Source: a bacterium BMS3Abin03
Lineage (GTDB): Bacteria; Bacteroidota; Ignavibacteria; Ignavibacteriales; Ignavibacteriaceae
Assembly (NCBI GenBank): GCA_022340715.1
Contig: JAJDNK010000170.1
Span: 1-53,593, forward strand
Reading direction: 5' to 3'
Length of the DNA stretch: 53,593 bases
Below the pieces are notes generated by a model. It was given only the letters and a program-made list of their open reading frames with translations, did no database searches and had not been told where the DNA came from. Both the position numbers and the translations under genes were made by a program. Shown here piece after piece: positions 8,701 through 16,790 of this stretch. Within the stretch, counting starts at the first letter, position 1. Every line of letters begins with the position of its first letter.

Positions 8701-10422
8701 ACTAACTGGGGAAGTTCAACAGATATCGAGTTGAGCACTCCGGGTAGAATTAACAGCATTACCCCGAAACAATTTGATCTTTCTTTGAAGGAAATGAACT
8801 TTAATCCTAGATTCCCGGTCTCAGGCGATGATGTTTTTATCTCAGCTTTGATCAAAAATAACGGGTCGGCCAATGCAGAAAATTTTTCCGTGGAATTTTT
8901 AATTGATACAGATTCCAATGATGTTGTTGATCAATTATTAAGTATGCAGGCGGCATTAAACCTGGAGGCAGATGATTCTATTTATGTCGTTTCAACAGTG
9001 CCCATCGAAAATCTAACGTCAAAAATCTTAGCGGCAGTTCGGATTGTTTATACAAAAGATGAAGATACACTTAACAACTATTTTGAAAAATCAGTAGAAC
9101 CGGGATTTGCTCAAAAGTCGTTGGTTATAAATGAGGTAATGTATTCTCCTGTTGATAACGAACCGGAATGGGTTGAACTGGTTAACATTTCAAACGATTC
9201 TGTGAGCTTAAAAAATTGGTTGATCAGCGATATACTTTCTACACCAACGAAAAATATTATTACCACGAGCGATGTTTTTTTGCAGCCCGCTGAATTTATA
9301 GTTGTCGCAAAAGATACTTCGTTTTATTCTTTTCATCCCGATATTACATCTAAAGTATTGCTTACCAGTTTCGGTTCGCTTGGAAATACAAAGGACGGCA
9401 TAATTGTTTACGATTTCAGGGAAGGAATTATCGATAGCCTGCTTTATAGATCTTCTTGGGGAGGAAAGAATGGTTATTCCCTTGAACGTATTTCGGTAAA
9501 TGAAGAAACAAATGACAGCATAAACTGGACTTCATCACTAAGCGTAAACAGAAGTACACCAGGTGCATCTAACTCGATTGAAAATACGCCCTCCTATAAA
9601 AAAGGAGATGTTGCAATAAACGAAATCATGTTCGACCCCGGTGAGGATAATTCCGAATATATTGAATTTGTTAATCTCAGTGGAAAAATGATAAACATCG
9701 GTGGATGGCGATTAGAAGATGAGAACGGAAATTTTTATAAGCTCTCAGAAACCACTTATACTTTTGAAAATAATTCTTACTATGTCGTGGCTGCGGATTC
9801 GCTTATCTTTTCCAAATATTTTTTAAACGGTAATGTGGGAGTTGGGAATACTTCGAGTTTGGGTCTGGTAAATACCGGCGAGCTTATTTTGTTGAAAGAT
9901 GTGAAAGGAAATGTAATCGATTCGGTATGGTATTCTGATAAATGGCATAACGACAATTTTACTGATACAAAAAATATTTCGCTCGAAAGGATAAATCCCA
10001 AACTTAACGGGAACAATCCAGATAACTGGAGCAGTTCGGCGGATATGCTTGGTGGAACTCCCACAAAGCAAAACAGCGTTTTCACGGATAATCTTAATAT
10101 TGAAAACAAGCTTTCCGTTTCTCCGAATCCTTTCTCTCCTGATAACGATGGTTTTGAGGATTTTACGTTAATTAATTATAAGCTTAAACAGGCAACTTCA
10201 CAGGTTAGAATAAAAATATTCGATAGCAAAGGAAGATTAGTTAGAACTCTCGTTAACAACCAGGCAAGTGGTTCTTCTGGTTCTGTAATCTTTGATGGAA
10301 GAAACGATTCCGGTGAAGCATTACGTATAGGTATTTATATTATATTTCTTGAGGCAATTAACGAAGGTAACGGCGTGGTTGAGAATATGAAAACAGTTGT
10401 TGTGATTGCAAGGAAGTTGTAA
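5755..10422 (+). CDS. giant secreted protein with six lamin-tail domains
   Basis: This is a 1555-residue exported protein with a cleavable signal peptide at residues 1-18. Six lamin-tail-type (LTD) domains begin near residues 25, 309, 582, 851, 1122 and 1285. Each opens with a variant of VNEIMYSP followed by EPEWIELFN. Four of the gaps hold CARDB-like beta domains starting after TPGxxNS and containing the pattern D-L-(S/T) near residues 192, 463, 735 and 1006. The C-terminal 100 residues (from about 1452, SPNPFSPDNDG, then GRLVRTL) form a FlgD-Ig/T9SS type A-like sorting domain, so delivery to the cell surface is expected. LTDs in bacteria are associated with surface or extracellular proteins, sometimes with nucleases. 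No catalytic domain is visible here, so a structural or adhesive role is inferred. Confidence 0.85.
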   Translation: MIRKLFFTTLLIIPFINAQEDTALILSEIMFYPESGPNEFIELYNFSNTDSIDLSGYKFKYSTSSADEFIDAGEGTILPPQSFAVIFEGDYTIGSGIYDSRIPPEALVLKISDNSFGSSGMANTADRSVMLLSSAGDTLETYIYSADNSQSFSDEKKELVNNGSPSNWDNSVVSNGTPGFRNSITPFTDDLELTSLTFFPQFPIEGDEVTIFAKATNRGLMNAAAYSVEIYNDVNTDSVGDPNELIFSQNYSNLSEGDSLIVSMLLNNLSEGKYQIIAKVIFNNDENTTNNQLIISLTVFPPGNNYNDLVVNEIMYAPSSGEPEWIELFNRSSSAVNLKKWEISDLSTTVTITPVDNFIQPGEYIVLTKDSSISNFYNVPSEIIEINIPSLNNTGDAIVIKDTLNVLIDSVLYSPDWGGNTGRKSLERISVDESSNDIVNWATSLSPFNATPGMINSVTPKDYDLAITSFKSLKDFGIVGDEIQFNIQIYNKGLHQSDNYNVSLYKDANSDSIPSAPGLISTQISNSLASGDSSTFAFQTNEFEQGLNHFIAVITTTLDDDTTNNIGFTNVIGATVNEVRNDIVINEIMHSPDSPEPEWIEIYNRSNKNINLKNYQLSDNSDTVRVVDNYLLINPEEYVMITKDTSIYSFYNISSKIVFKNFAALNNSGDKVILLDSLNRTIDSLHYLSSWGGTNGRSLERIDVDASSTDSINWATSQSVFKATPGSVNSVTQKDFDIAVKEIYFSPVFPLDHDTVKLSAKILNKGLNLADFTLQLFEDTNLDSLPDILIETTSSFNLVAGDSGIFRFNYRLEDIQNTHGFYMRSIFSQDQDTTNNVIYRNISPGYPPQSIVVNEIMYSPSNGEPEWVELFNNSNTTINLKDWSITDVITTPVSIVIDEDVIMSPGSYLTLAKDISVLDYHRLIPSLVYEISLPNLNNDIDGIVLKDSRGAVIDSVLYNSDWGGTAGHSLERREINVSSNLPTNWGSSTDIELSTPGRINSITPKQFDLSLKEMNFNPRFPVSGDDVFISALIKNNGSANAENFSVEFLIDTDSNDVVDQLLSMQAALNLEADDSIYVVSTVPIENLTSKILAAVRIVYTKDEDTLNNYFEKSVEPGFAQKSLVINEVMYSPVDNEPEWVELVNISNDSVSLKNWLISDILSTPTKNIITTSDVFLQPAEFIVVAKDTSFYSFHPDITSKVLLTSFGSLGNTKDGIIVYDFREGIIDSLLYRSSWGGKNGYSLERISVNEETNDSINWTSSLSVNRSTPGASNSIENTPSYKKGDVAINEIMFDPGEDNSEYIEFVNLSGKMINIGGWRLEDENGNFYKLSETTYTFENNSYYVVAADSLIFSKYFLNGNVGVGNTSSLGLVNTGELILLKDVKGNVIDSVWYSDKWHNDNFTDTKNISLERINPKLNGNNPDNWSSSADMLGGTPTKQNSVFTDNLNIENKLSVSPNPFSPDNDGFEDFTLINYKLKQATSQVRIKIFDSKGRLVRTLVNNQASGSSGSVIFDGRNDSGEALRIGIYIIFLEAINEGNGVVENMKTVVVIARKL
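5828..10090 (+). repeat. tandem LTD/CARDB coding repeats
   Basis: Within the giant secreted protein gene a two-domain unit of roughly 270-280 codons (about 815 bases) recurs. Its starts are near 6681, 7501, 8308 and 9121, with partial units at the beginning (5828) and end (9610). Unit boundaries are marked by codons for INEIM-like and TPGxxNS sequences. The units are diverged at the DNA level, so this is old domain duplication rather than a recent expansion. Confidence 0.8.
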
Positions 10423-10571
10423 TAGCGATATAACAAAGAGAGTACATATATAAAATGTCAGATTGACCGGTTAACATCAGTTGCATCCGTTCAATCCGTG
10501 TTCTATTTTTCTACTATCCAATTTAAATGGGTTGTATTGATCCTTTAAGGAAAACAAGCGGAGAAATTTTG

Positions 10572-11033
10572 ATGAATACAGAATTAAAAAAAGCAGCAGA
10601 ACGTTTACAAAATAATATCGATTCAGTTCCGGGGAGATTTCTAAAATATTCTGAGGAAGAGCTGAGTAAAAAACCCGCTCCAAAAAAATGGTCTAAAAAA
10701 GAAATACTTGGTCATTTAATTGATTCTGCCGCTAACAACCATCATCGTTTTGTAAAATCACAGTTTGATGGAGATCCCTTTTTCGTAAACTCCTATTCAC
10801 AGGATGATTGGGTAAACACACAGAGGTACAACGAGATCGATTCCAAGTTTCTTGCGGAACTCTGGAAAATGTACAATATGCATTTGCATTGGCTGATGGT
10901 AAACTTTCCGGAGGATAAACTTAAAGTAAAATGCAAAGCAGAAGATGCAACAGAGTTGAAGGAGAATATTCTGCTGCTCATTAAAGATTATGTAGATCAT
11001 ATGAATCATCATCTTGAACAAATTTTTAATTAA
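10572..11033 (+). CDS. DinB-family putative metal-dependent protein
   Basis: This is a four-helix DinB/YfiT-like protein of 153 residues. Candidate metal ligands are H48 in the LGHLID segment and H143/H147 in DHMNHH near the C-terminus, the usual three-histidine arrangement. DinB superfamily members include bacillithiol-, mycothiol- or glutathione-dependent transferases and uncharacterised hydrolases; the substrate here is unknown. I chose the ATG at 10572 because a GGAG sits about nine bases upstream and the family fold starts there. An in-frame ATG at 10527 would add 15 non-conserved residues with no ribosome site. It is monocistronic as far as can be seen. Confidence 0.8.
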   Translation: MNTELKKAAERLQNNIDSVPGRFLKYSEEELSKKPAPKKWSKKEILGHLIDSAANNHHRFVKSQFDGDPFFVNSYSQDDWVNTQRYNEIDSKFLAELWKMYNMHLHWLMVNFPEDKLKVKCKAEDATELKENILLLIKDYVDHMNHHLEQIFN

Positions 11034-11104
11034 AAATTATTAAGCTTAATTTAGCCATCGTTTTCTACGGCGGGCAGTTTCTATTTAAATAAAGAAAGGA
11101 TGTT

Positions 11105-11572
11105 ATGAAAAAGATTGCATTACTGTTACCAATTCTGCTTTTATTTTTATACGGTTGCGGACCTGATTACAACACGGATTTTGAGCCGCCACTGCCAAAT
11201 GCCAAACTCGATGATGTTTTCCCGGGTGAAATTGCCGGGTTGAAAAGAGAAGTTACAAGAATGCAGCTTGATCATCCGATGGAGGGGTTTACTTCGTCAT
11301 ACGGCAACGGGAAAATAACCATCGATGCAATTCTGACACAGGGTAAAAGTGATGCCGATGGTTATTTTAAAAACTCAATTGCACCCGAATACGATAAAAT
11401 GAAAAATCATTTCCGGGGAAACATAAATGGAAAATGGAGTGCGAGCGGAACTGATCAAAACGGAAAAAAATGGTTTGCCTGGGTAAACAACAGGTGGATA
11501 TTTCAAATAAGCGGAGTAGACAAAGATCACCTGATGAAAGCAATAGACGCTTTTAAATATGTAGCAGAGTAA
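11105..11572 (+). CDS. small lipoprotein of unknown function
   Basis: The protein has 155 residues with a lipoprotein signal peptide. A hydrophobic stretch ends in LYGC with the lipidated cysteine at position 18, followed by G-P-D. An AAAGGA ribosome site precedes the ATG. The mature part is soluble and mixed alpha/beta, with a segment KITIDAIL and a C-terminal NNRWIFQISG-V-D region that resembles small lipoproteins binding or sensing in the periplasm. I do not recognise the family. It probably faces the periplasm from a membrane anchor. Confidence 0.7.
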   Translation: MKKIALLLPILLLFLYGCGPDYNTDFEPPLPNAKLDDVFPGEIAGLKREVTRMQLDHPMEGFTSSYGNGKITIDAILTQGKSDADGYFKNSIAPEYDKMKNHFRGNINGKWSASGTDQNGKKWFAWVNNRWIFQISGVDKDHLMKAIDAFKYVAE

Positions 11573-11997
11573 TTTGTTTTGGAGTCTTTTGGTTTTTCAA
11601 GATTAAAATTGCTCAATATTTTATTCGTGTGATTTTGCCAGAGGGGAGAGCGTAAAATTTTTTATGCTGGCATTTTAAATTTTGGCTAACCAATTTTCCG
11701 ATCAGGCATAGACAGAAATTGATTTAAAAATTTTCTCGTAACATCTGATATAAAACGACAAATTTTGAAACTCATTTTGTTGTAAATAGTTGGCTGTTCT
11801 CACTTCAATTTTTACTCTATGTTGGAATTAATTTCATTCTTCTTTTTTCAATTCTTAATACGGAATTAATTTGAAATTAATAACGAATAATTCTATTTTG
11901 CTTCCCCTTTGTATTACTGCTTAGACTATTATGAAAAGCCAACCCAGGGCGCTGCAGATACTGAGGACGGAGAACTAATTAATAATCAATTGTGCGT
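11573..11997. other. 425-base gene-free stretch
   Basis: This stretch lies between the two lipoprotein genes. It is AT-rich with scattered short T- and A-runs, no ORF with coding character and no strong hairpin. A GC-richer patch at 11940-11972 (AGGGCGCTGCAG, then GAGGACGGAG) stands out just before the downstream gene and may be its leader. I see no convincing promoter box. Confidence 0.4.
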
Positions 11998-13227
11998 ATG
12001 GCACTTAAAAAAATACTTATTATTTCCATAACTGCGTTATTGGCAGCTTGCAGCAATTATGAAAATCACAAACTAATTGTTGATAAAAATGCTGAATCTT
12101 ATAACGCTGTTAAATTATCTGTTGCTTTAGTAGGGGATGCTGAAATAAACTGCCGTGGGCAAATCAAGTATAATGATGTTCTTCTTCATGAGTTCAATAT
12201 TACAAGTCACGATCAGAAAAAGCCTGAAGAATTTTTGATCAATTACTCTGAATTTCCCGGTGTCTCACTTCAACTCGCTTCTGATTTCATTCTTGGCTCA
12301 AAACCAAAGCTTGAAATAACAGTTACGAATGATGATAAAAATTTTTCAAGAAAAGAATACCTTGAATTGTCGCCAATTATTCCACCATTTATGACTGGTA
12401 TTTCTCTGCAAAACCGTGATGTTGCTGCAAAATATCCACTTAGTTACAGGGACGAAGTTTACAAAACTGAATCTTTTAGTGAGAATAAAGGTTTAGATCT
12501 TGATGAGTATACTATAAAAAAGATCGCATCTTTATCTACGCTGATTAAAAGTAATAAAAAAATCTTGTCTGCAGTTGTTCCTCCCGGTATTGATGTTCCC
12601 GTATATAAAGGAATGAATGATTTAAAGGTTTCCGTCGAATGTGATACGTTTTCATTAAAGCCGCAGCTCGTTTTGTATCCATCGCCACGTAATAAATATT
12701 ATGAGGGACCAAATCTTTACCAGATAGCCAAAGATGTTTATGACGGAAATCATAGCTTGAGCACAAGAAAAATTGTAGATGATAAATTCTTAATCGGGCG
12801 AAATTTTGATGTATCTAAACTTACTGGCGAATACGATCTGTTCTTGCTTATATGCAATCAATCCGACATTTATTTCTATTATGATATCGGTTCGGTTATT
12901 TTTGATAATGTTGCTCCCGAATTCGAAGAATACAGTGCGGGTGCTTATTACTTTGCCGGAAATGCGTCTTATGAAGGAAAAGTTTATTTAGATTACAAGA
13001 TTCCCACTAAAAGAAATCCATATGACGTAATATTTAGTGGAAAGGTTTTTGGCGATGTTAAGGCAATTTCTGTTGAAGGCAAGACAGTGGATTTTCATAA
13101 AAACGGTGATTTATTATTCAGCAGGAAAATTTATATAAATGGTGGGTACAAGGATGTACAGGTAAGCTTAAGAGATGATCTGGGGAATACAAAAGATTAT
13201 AAGTTTCCTATTGTGGTAGCACAGTAG
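11998..13227 (+). CDS. 411-residue-class lipoprotein, unknown function
   Basis: This is a lipoprotein with a textbook lipobox, LAAC, with Cys18 counted from the ATG at 11998. An in-frame GTG at 11992 would add only two residues; neither start has a well-spaced ribosome site, and I prefer the ATG. The mature protein of about 390 residues is predicted to be mostly beta, with a middle segment (VPPGIDVPVYKGMNDL) and repeated Ig-like patterns toward the C-terminus (DNVAPEFEEYS, SLRDDLGN). These resemble the Ig-fold modules common in envelope proteins. No enzyme motif is seen. The following ABC ATPase gene lies 111 bases away, so a functional link is uncertain. Confidence 0.65.
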   Translation: MALKKILIISITALLAACSNYENHKLIVDKNAESYNAVKLSVALVGDAEINCRGQIKYNDVLLHEFNITSHDQKKPEEFLINYSEFPGVSLQLASDFILGSKPKLEITVTNDDKNFSRKEYLELSPIIPPFMTGISLQNRDVAAKYPLSYRDEVYKTESFSENKGLDLDEYTIKKIASLSTLIKSNKKILSAVVPPGIDVPVYKGMNDLKVSVECDTFSLKPQLVLYPSPRNKYYEGPNLYQIAKDVYDGNHSLSTRKIVDDKFLIGRNFDVSKLTGEYDLFLLICNQSDIYFYYDIGSVIFDNVAPEFEEYSAGAYYFAGNASYEGKVYLDYKIPTKRNPYDVIFSGKVFGDVKAISVEGKTVDFHKNGDLLFSRKIYINGGYKDVQVSLRDDLGNTKDYKFPIVVAQ

Positions 13228-13338
13228 TCTTTAATTAAATTCAGTTCAACTTTTCATTTTTCACTTTTAATTTTTCTTATCTAACCGGATTTTATCTCCA
13301 TTTTGAAAATGTTATTTTAGTTATTAGATTAAAAAATT

Positions 13339-14070
13339 ATGATAGAAATAACGGATATACATAAAAGTTTCAATGGTAAAGAAGTTTTAAAGGGGATAAA
13401 TCTTAAAATTGCACGTGGAGAAACTATTGTAATCATTGGAAGTAGTGGTTGCGGAAAAAGTGTGTTGATAAAGCATATAGTGGGATTATTAAAACCTGAC
13501 AGCGGCAGTATAGTTGTACACGGTCAATCAGTTAATGATTTAAATGTTAAAGAATTAAATCAGCTCAGAAAAAATTTCGGATTTCTCTTTCAGGGTGCTG
13601 CTTTGTTTGATTCGATGACTGTAGAAGAAAATGTTGCTTTACCTTTGGTAGAATCTGATAATAAATACACTTCTACCGAAATTTCAAAAATGGTAAACGA
13701 AAAACTTGAGCTTGTGAATATGCCGGGAACTAACGATCTGAAACCGGCTGAACTTTCGGGCGGAATGAAAAAAAGAGTCGGGTTAGCCCGCGCATTAATT
13801 AATGATCCCGATTATATTCTTTACGATGAACCCACTACGGGTCTTGATCCTGTAATGTCTGATTCAATAGATAATCTTATAAAAGAATTGACCGAAAAAT
13901 TAAACGCCACATCGATTGTCGTTACACATGATATGTACAGTGTTAAGAATGTTGCGCACAAGGTTGCTATGATCTATGATGGCAAGATTCATTTTCATGG
14001 TAGCGAGATGGAATTGCTTTCATCAAATGATCCTATAATTCAGAAATTTATTAAAAGGACTGCGAAATAA
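13339..14070 (+). CDS. MlaF/Ttg2A-type ABC transporter ATPase
   Basis: This is an ABC ATPase of 243 residues. It has Walker A GSSGCGKS (34-41), a Q-loop in FLFQGAALFD, the signature LSGGM followed by KKR, Walker B YILYDEPTTGLDP, and the switch histidine in VVTHDM. The GAALFD Q-loop and GGMKKR signature are typical of MlaF-like ATPases that work with MlaE permeases and MlaD/MCE proteins to move phospholipids between the inner and outer membranes. No permease or MCE gene lies beside it, which is unusual; its partners must be encoded elsewhere. A bidirectional terminator follows the gene. Confidence 0.85.
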   Translation: MIEITDIHKSFNGKEVLKGINLKIARGETIVIIGSSGCGKSVLIKHIVGLLKPDSGSIVVHGQSVNDLNVKELNQLRKNFGFLFQGAALFDSMTVEENVALPLVESDNKYTSTEISKMVNEKLELVNMPGTNDLKPAELSGGMKKRVGLARALINDPDYILYDEPTTGLDPVMSDSIDNLIKELTEKLNATSIVVTHDMYSVKNVAHKVAMIYDGKIHFHGSEMELLSSNDPIIQKFIKRTAK

Positions 14071-14096
14071 TTTTAAGTTTCCAGTTTAAAACAAAA

Positions 14097-14122
14097 AAGG
14101 CGAAGTATTAAAACTTCGCCTT
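14097..14122. terminator. bidirectional intrinsic terminator
   Basis: A perfect 10-bp stem (AAGGCGAAGT at 14097-14106 with its complement at 14113-14122) and a 6-base loop lie between two convergent genes. An A-run precedes it and a T-rich tract follows, so it can stop transcription of the MlaF-type gene on the plus strand and of the barrel gene on the minus strand. Confidence 0.85.
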
Positions 14123-14144
14123 ATTCTTTGGATCTCAGTTTTTA

Positions 14145-14852
14145 TTAATGCAATGCATACATAAAACCGAACATAATTCCCAATGCTGTTGAACTTGATC
14201 CTTCGGTAAAGACAAGATGATATTGGATGCTTAGATTAAGCAGCACGGCAGCTGAAGCCAAATAGAATGCTCCTAATTGTGGAGCTATCCCAAATTTTGT
14301 AGTGCTATCATCGAAGCTATCAGAATATGTAGTTCCCAAAACACTAATACTGTAACTGTACGAGTAACTGATTAAATAAAGTGCAGCTGCCAAACCGACA
14401 TATGGCATAAACTTTTTACCGGGATTAAAAACATAGCTTAGTGCAAATGCAATTGGTACCCAGGAATAGCTGTTATCGACACCTTCAACTGATTCCTTTT
14501 CGCTGAATTTGATATAACCAACAGAGAGCTGTAAAAGGATACTTCTGGCAATCATATAACCAACCATAGCGTGAGCAGAAAATCCTGTACTCCATCCATC
14601 TGCCAAATCACCTACAGGAATCGTAGCATCAGCAGCTAAGCCAACCAGCCACAATTTTAGTAACTCATTACCCGCTGGATTAGTGACATTCGCCGGTAAA
14701 TCTAATTTAAGGTTTGATTCCATTTGAGAGTTACCGAAAGTAGGTTGCACTTTTCCAGTGATGTCCTGAGATAGTTCCAGTTTCATTTCGGCGTGTGTTG
14801 TAATTGTACTACCAAGAATTACAATTACTGCGTAATAGAACACTTTTTTCAT
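14145..14852 (-). CDS. outer-membrane beta-barrel protein
   Basis: This is an exported protein of 235 residues with a signal peptide ending near THA (residue 21). The mature part shows alternating hydrophobic/polar strands. Examples are segments around SAHAMVGYM, LLQLSVGYI, AFALSYVF, YVGLAAALY, APQLGAFYL and a final LGIMFGFMYALH, which ends in the aromatic/hydrophobic pattern of barrel proteins. An OmpW/porin-like eight-strand barrel is likely; the ligand is unknown. A strong GGAGG ribosome site lies eight bases before the ATG. It is monocistronic, ending at the shared terminator. Confidence 0.7.
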   Translation of the reverse strand: MKKVFYYAVIVILGSTITTHAEMKLELSQDITGKVQPTFGNSQMESNLKLDLPANVTNPAGNELLKLWLVGLAADATIPVGDLADGWSTGFSAHAMVGYMIARSILLQLSVGYIKFSEKESVEGVDNSYSWVPIAFALSYVFNPGKKFMPYVGLAAALYLISYSYSYSISVLGTTYSDSFDDSTTKFGIAPQLGAFYLASAAVLLNLSIQYHLVFTEGSSSTALGIMFGFMYALH

Positions 14853-15194
14853 ATTTGGCCTCCTATAATTGTGATAGATAAGTTGAATTATTGAGTTAAA
14901 AACTATTTAATTTATTCTTTATCTATTAGTAAGATCAATATAAGGATTCGTTGTCAAAAGTCAAATATCGTCACAACAAAAATGATTGGGATGGGGTAAA
15001 CTTATATGAGACAAATAGTTTGTTCCATAAATAAATCATAGACGGGCAATTAAATATAATTATTATTATTAAATCCTATATGCATTTGTTAATCAGATAA
15101 ATTCATTCCATTTATATAAATTTAATTTTGGATTTTGTTTTTATTAGTCAGATTATTTTTTTCTGGTAAATGATAAAATAGAGGGATATAGTAT
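14853..15194. other. 342-base divergent intergenic region
   Basis: This region separates the divergent barrel and DUF2721 genes. It is very AT-rich with no ORF of coding character. TAATTTTG at 15123-15130 fits the TAnnTTTG -7 element for the DUF2721 gene, but a TTTG at the right distance upstream is missing. It therefore holds the promoters of both genes without my being able to place them firmly. Confidence 0.4.
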
Positions 15195-15659
15195 ATGATA
15201 GTTGAAATGATCCAATCAATGTTGGCTCCAGGATTAATGATATCTGCTTGCGGACTACTATTGCTTGGAATGAACAACAAATATTCTCTTGTGGTGAACA
15301 GGATTAGTTTACTTAACGATGAAAAAAGGAAGGTATTAAACAAGTACGAATCCAGTGATGATTCTATTAGCGATAATGTGAGGTTGGGAAGCATTACAAA
15401 ACAATTAGATAAGCTTGTCTTCAGAGTAAAGCTTGTAAAGAATGCAGTGTTATCTTACACAATTGCTGTAGCTCTTTTTGTATTTACGTCAATACTGATT
15501 GGATTGAAACATGTACTTTTTGCTGATTCATCCGGCTACATTGTTATGATTATCTTCTTATGTGGAATGATACTCGTTTTGGTTGGTGCATTTTTCGCAG
15601 CTTATGAAACCATCAGAGGTTTTGAAATAATCAACTTAGAAGTTGAGGTAGACAATTAA
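15195..15659 (+). CDS. DUF2721 family membrane protein
   Basis: The protein has 154 residues. An N-terminal hydrophobic segment (MLAPGLMISACGLLLLGM) runs into a conserved NKYSLVVNRI. A soluble charged middle with likely coiled coil (residues 45-85) follows, then two C-terminal membrane helices (about 95-115 and 120-140). This is the DUF2721 arrangement; the function is unknown. A GAGGG ribosome site precedes the ATG. It stops six bases before the convergent carbamate kinase stop codon, with no hairpin between them. Confidence 0.8.
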   Translation: MIVEMIQSMLAPGLMISACGLLLLGMNNKYSLVVNRISLLNDEKRKVLNKYESSDDSISDNVRLGSITKQLDKLVFRVKLVKNAVLSYTIAVALFVFTSILIGLKHVLFADSSGYIVMIIFLCGMILVLVGAFFAAYETIRGFEIINLEVEVDN

Positions 15660-15664
15660 AGTTT

Positions 15665-16612
15665 TTATGGTATAATTCTCGTTCCGCAATCCGGATTTGA
15701 AAGTTGAGTGGATTCGGTAATTATAGTTTCCTTCCCGCTTTCTTTTACAAAATTAATTGCTGCTAAAATTTTTGGACCCATACTACCCGAAGTGAACTCA
15801 CCTTGTTCATAATATTTCTCTGCTTCAGCAACTTTTATTTTATCCAGCTCTTTCTGATTGGGCTTTTGAAAATTCAGATAAACTTTGGGAACATCTGTGA
15901 GAATGTAAAATGCGTTTGCACCGATTTCTATTGCCAGTTTTGCCGATGCCAGATCCTTATCAATTACAGCCTCAATCCCCCGAAGAAAATTATTTTCATC
16001 TCTGTAAACAGGAACGCCTCCGCCTCCGGATGCAATTACAATATTACCCAGAGTTGTTAAATCTTTTATTATTTTTTTGTTTACTATCTCAAGTGGTCTG
16101 GGAGATGCAACCACTCTTCGCCATCCTCTTTTTCTCGGATCCTCTGCAAATACAAGATTCTTGTTTGATTTAGTCAATAATTCAGCCTCTTCTTTCAGGT
16201 AAAATGCCCCGATCGGTTTTGTTGGTTTTTCAAATGCGGGATCATTTATATCTACAATTACCTGTGTAACAATTGTTACCACATTCTTCTTTATTTTATA
16301 TTCAGTAAGAATGTTTTTCATTTGTCTTTCAATCATATAACCAATTCCGCCCTGCGAATCGGCAACACAAATATCAAGAGGCATCTGTGGAATTTTGTAC
16401 TCTTTATAGCCGGCATCATTTCTTAACATAATATTACCAACCTGGGGTCCATTACCGTGAGTTATAACAATATCGTAATTATATTCTAATAATTTTAAAA
16501 GATTAATACAGGTATCGTAAGTGTGTTTTTCCTGTTGTTGAATTGTTCCTAATTCATTACCCCGTAACATTGCATTACCACCGAAAGCTACGACTGCAAT
16601 TTTATTCTTCAA
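15665..16612 (-). CDS. arcC: carbamate kinase
   Basis: This enzyme reversibly transfers phosphate between carbamoyl phosphate and ADP, giving ATP plus carbamate in the arginine deiminase and related fermentative pathways. The N-terminal AFGGNAM, HGNGPQVG (52-59), a long insertion with PQMPLDIC, and ASGGGGVPV near the middle are all characteristic. ILTDVPKVY and the final TSGSMGPKI match the nucleotide-binding half of amino-acid kinases. The length of 315 residues is typical. Neither arginine deiminase nor a catabolic ornithine carbamoyltransferase is adjacent, so the source of carbamoyl phosphate is not shown by context. Confidence 0.95.
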   Translation of the reverse strand: MKNKIAVVAFGGNAMLRGNELGTIQQQEKHTYDTCINLLKLLEYNYDIVITHGNGPQVGNIMLRNDAGYKEYKIPQMPLDICVADSQGGIGYMIERQMKNILTEYKIKKNVVTIVTQVIVDINDPAFEKPTKPIGAFYLKEEAELLTKSNKNLVFAEDPRKRGWRRVVASPRPLEIVNKKIIKDLTTLGNIVIASGGGGVPVYRDENNFLRGIEAVIDKDLASAKLAIEIGANAFYILTDVPKVYLNFQKPNQKELDKIKVAEAEKYYEQGEFTSGSMGPKILAAINFVKESGKETIITESTQLSNPDCGTRIIP

Positions 16613-16790
16613 TTTTAACTGCCTTTTTAATAATTACGTTTAGATGCAAACTGTAAAATTATGAAGCTATCTTCTTAAAAGAAAACATTTTACCTTGCAT
16701 AAGTATATATAATTAAATAAGATAATTACTGTTTGAGAGAAATACATCTATTTATTAACCTAACCCGCAAAATGGAAGCCAAAAGTTGAT

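Noticed and set aside
8538-8918. 126-codon minus-strand frame in the lamin-tail protein gene
   Set aside because: Antisense to a repeat unit; composition follows from the codons of the real gene.
5828-10090. CRISPR-like or short direct repeat array in the giant gene
   Set aside because: The periodicity is about 815 bases, lies within one reading frame and follows protein domains, so it is domain duplication.
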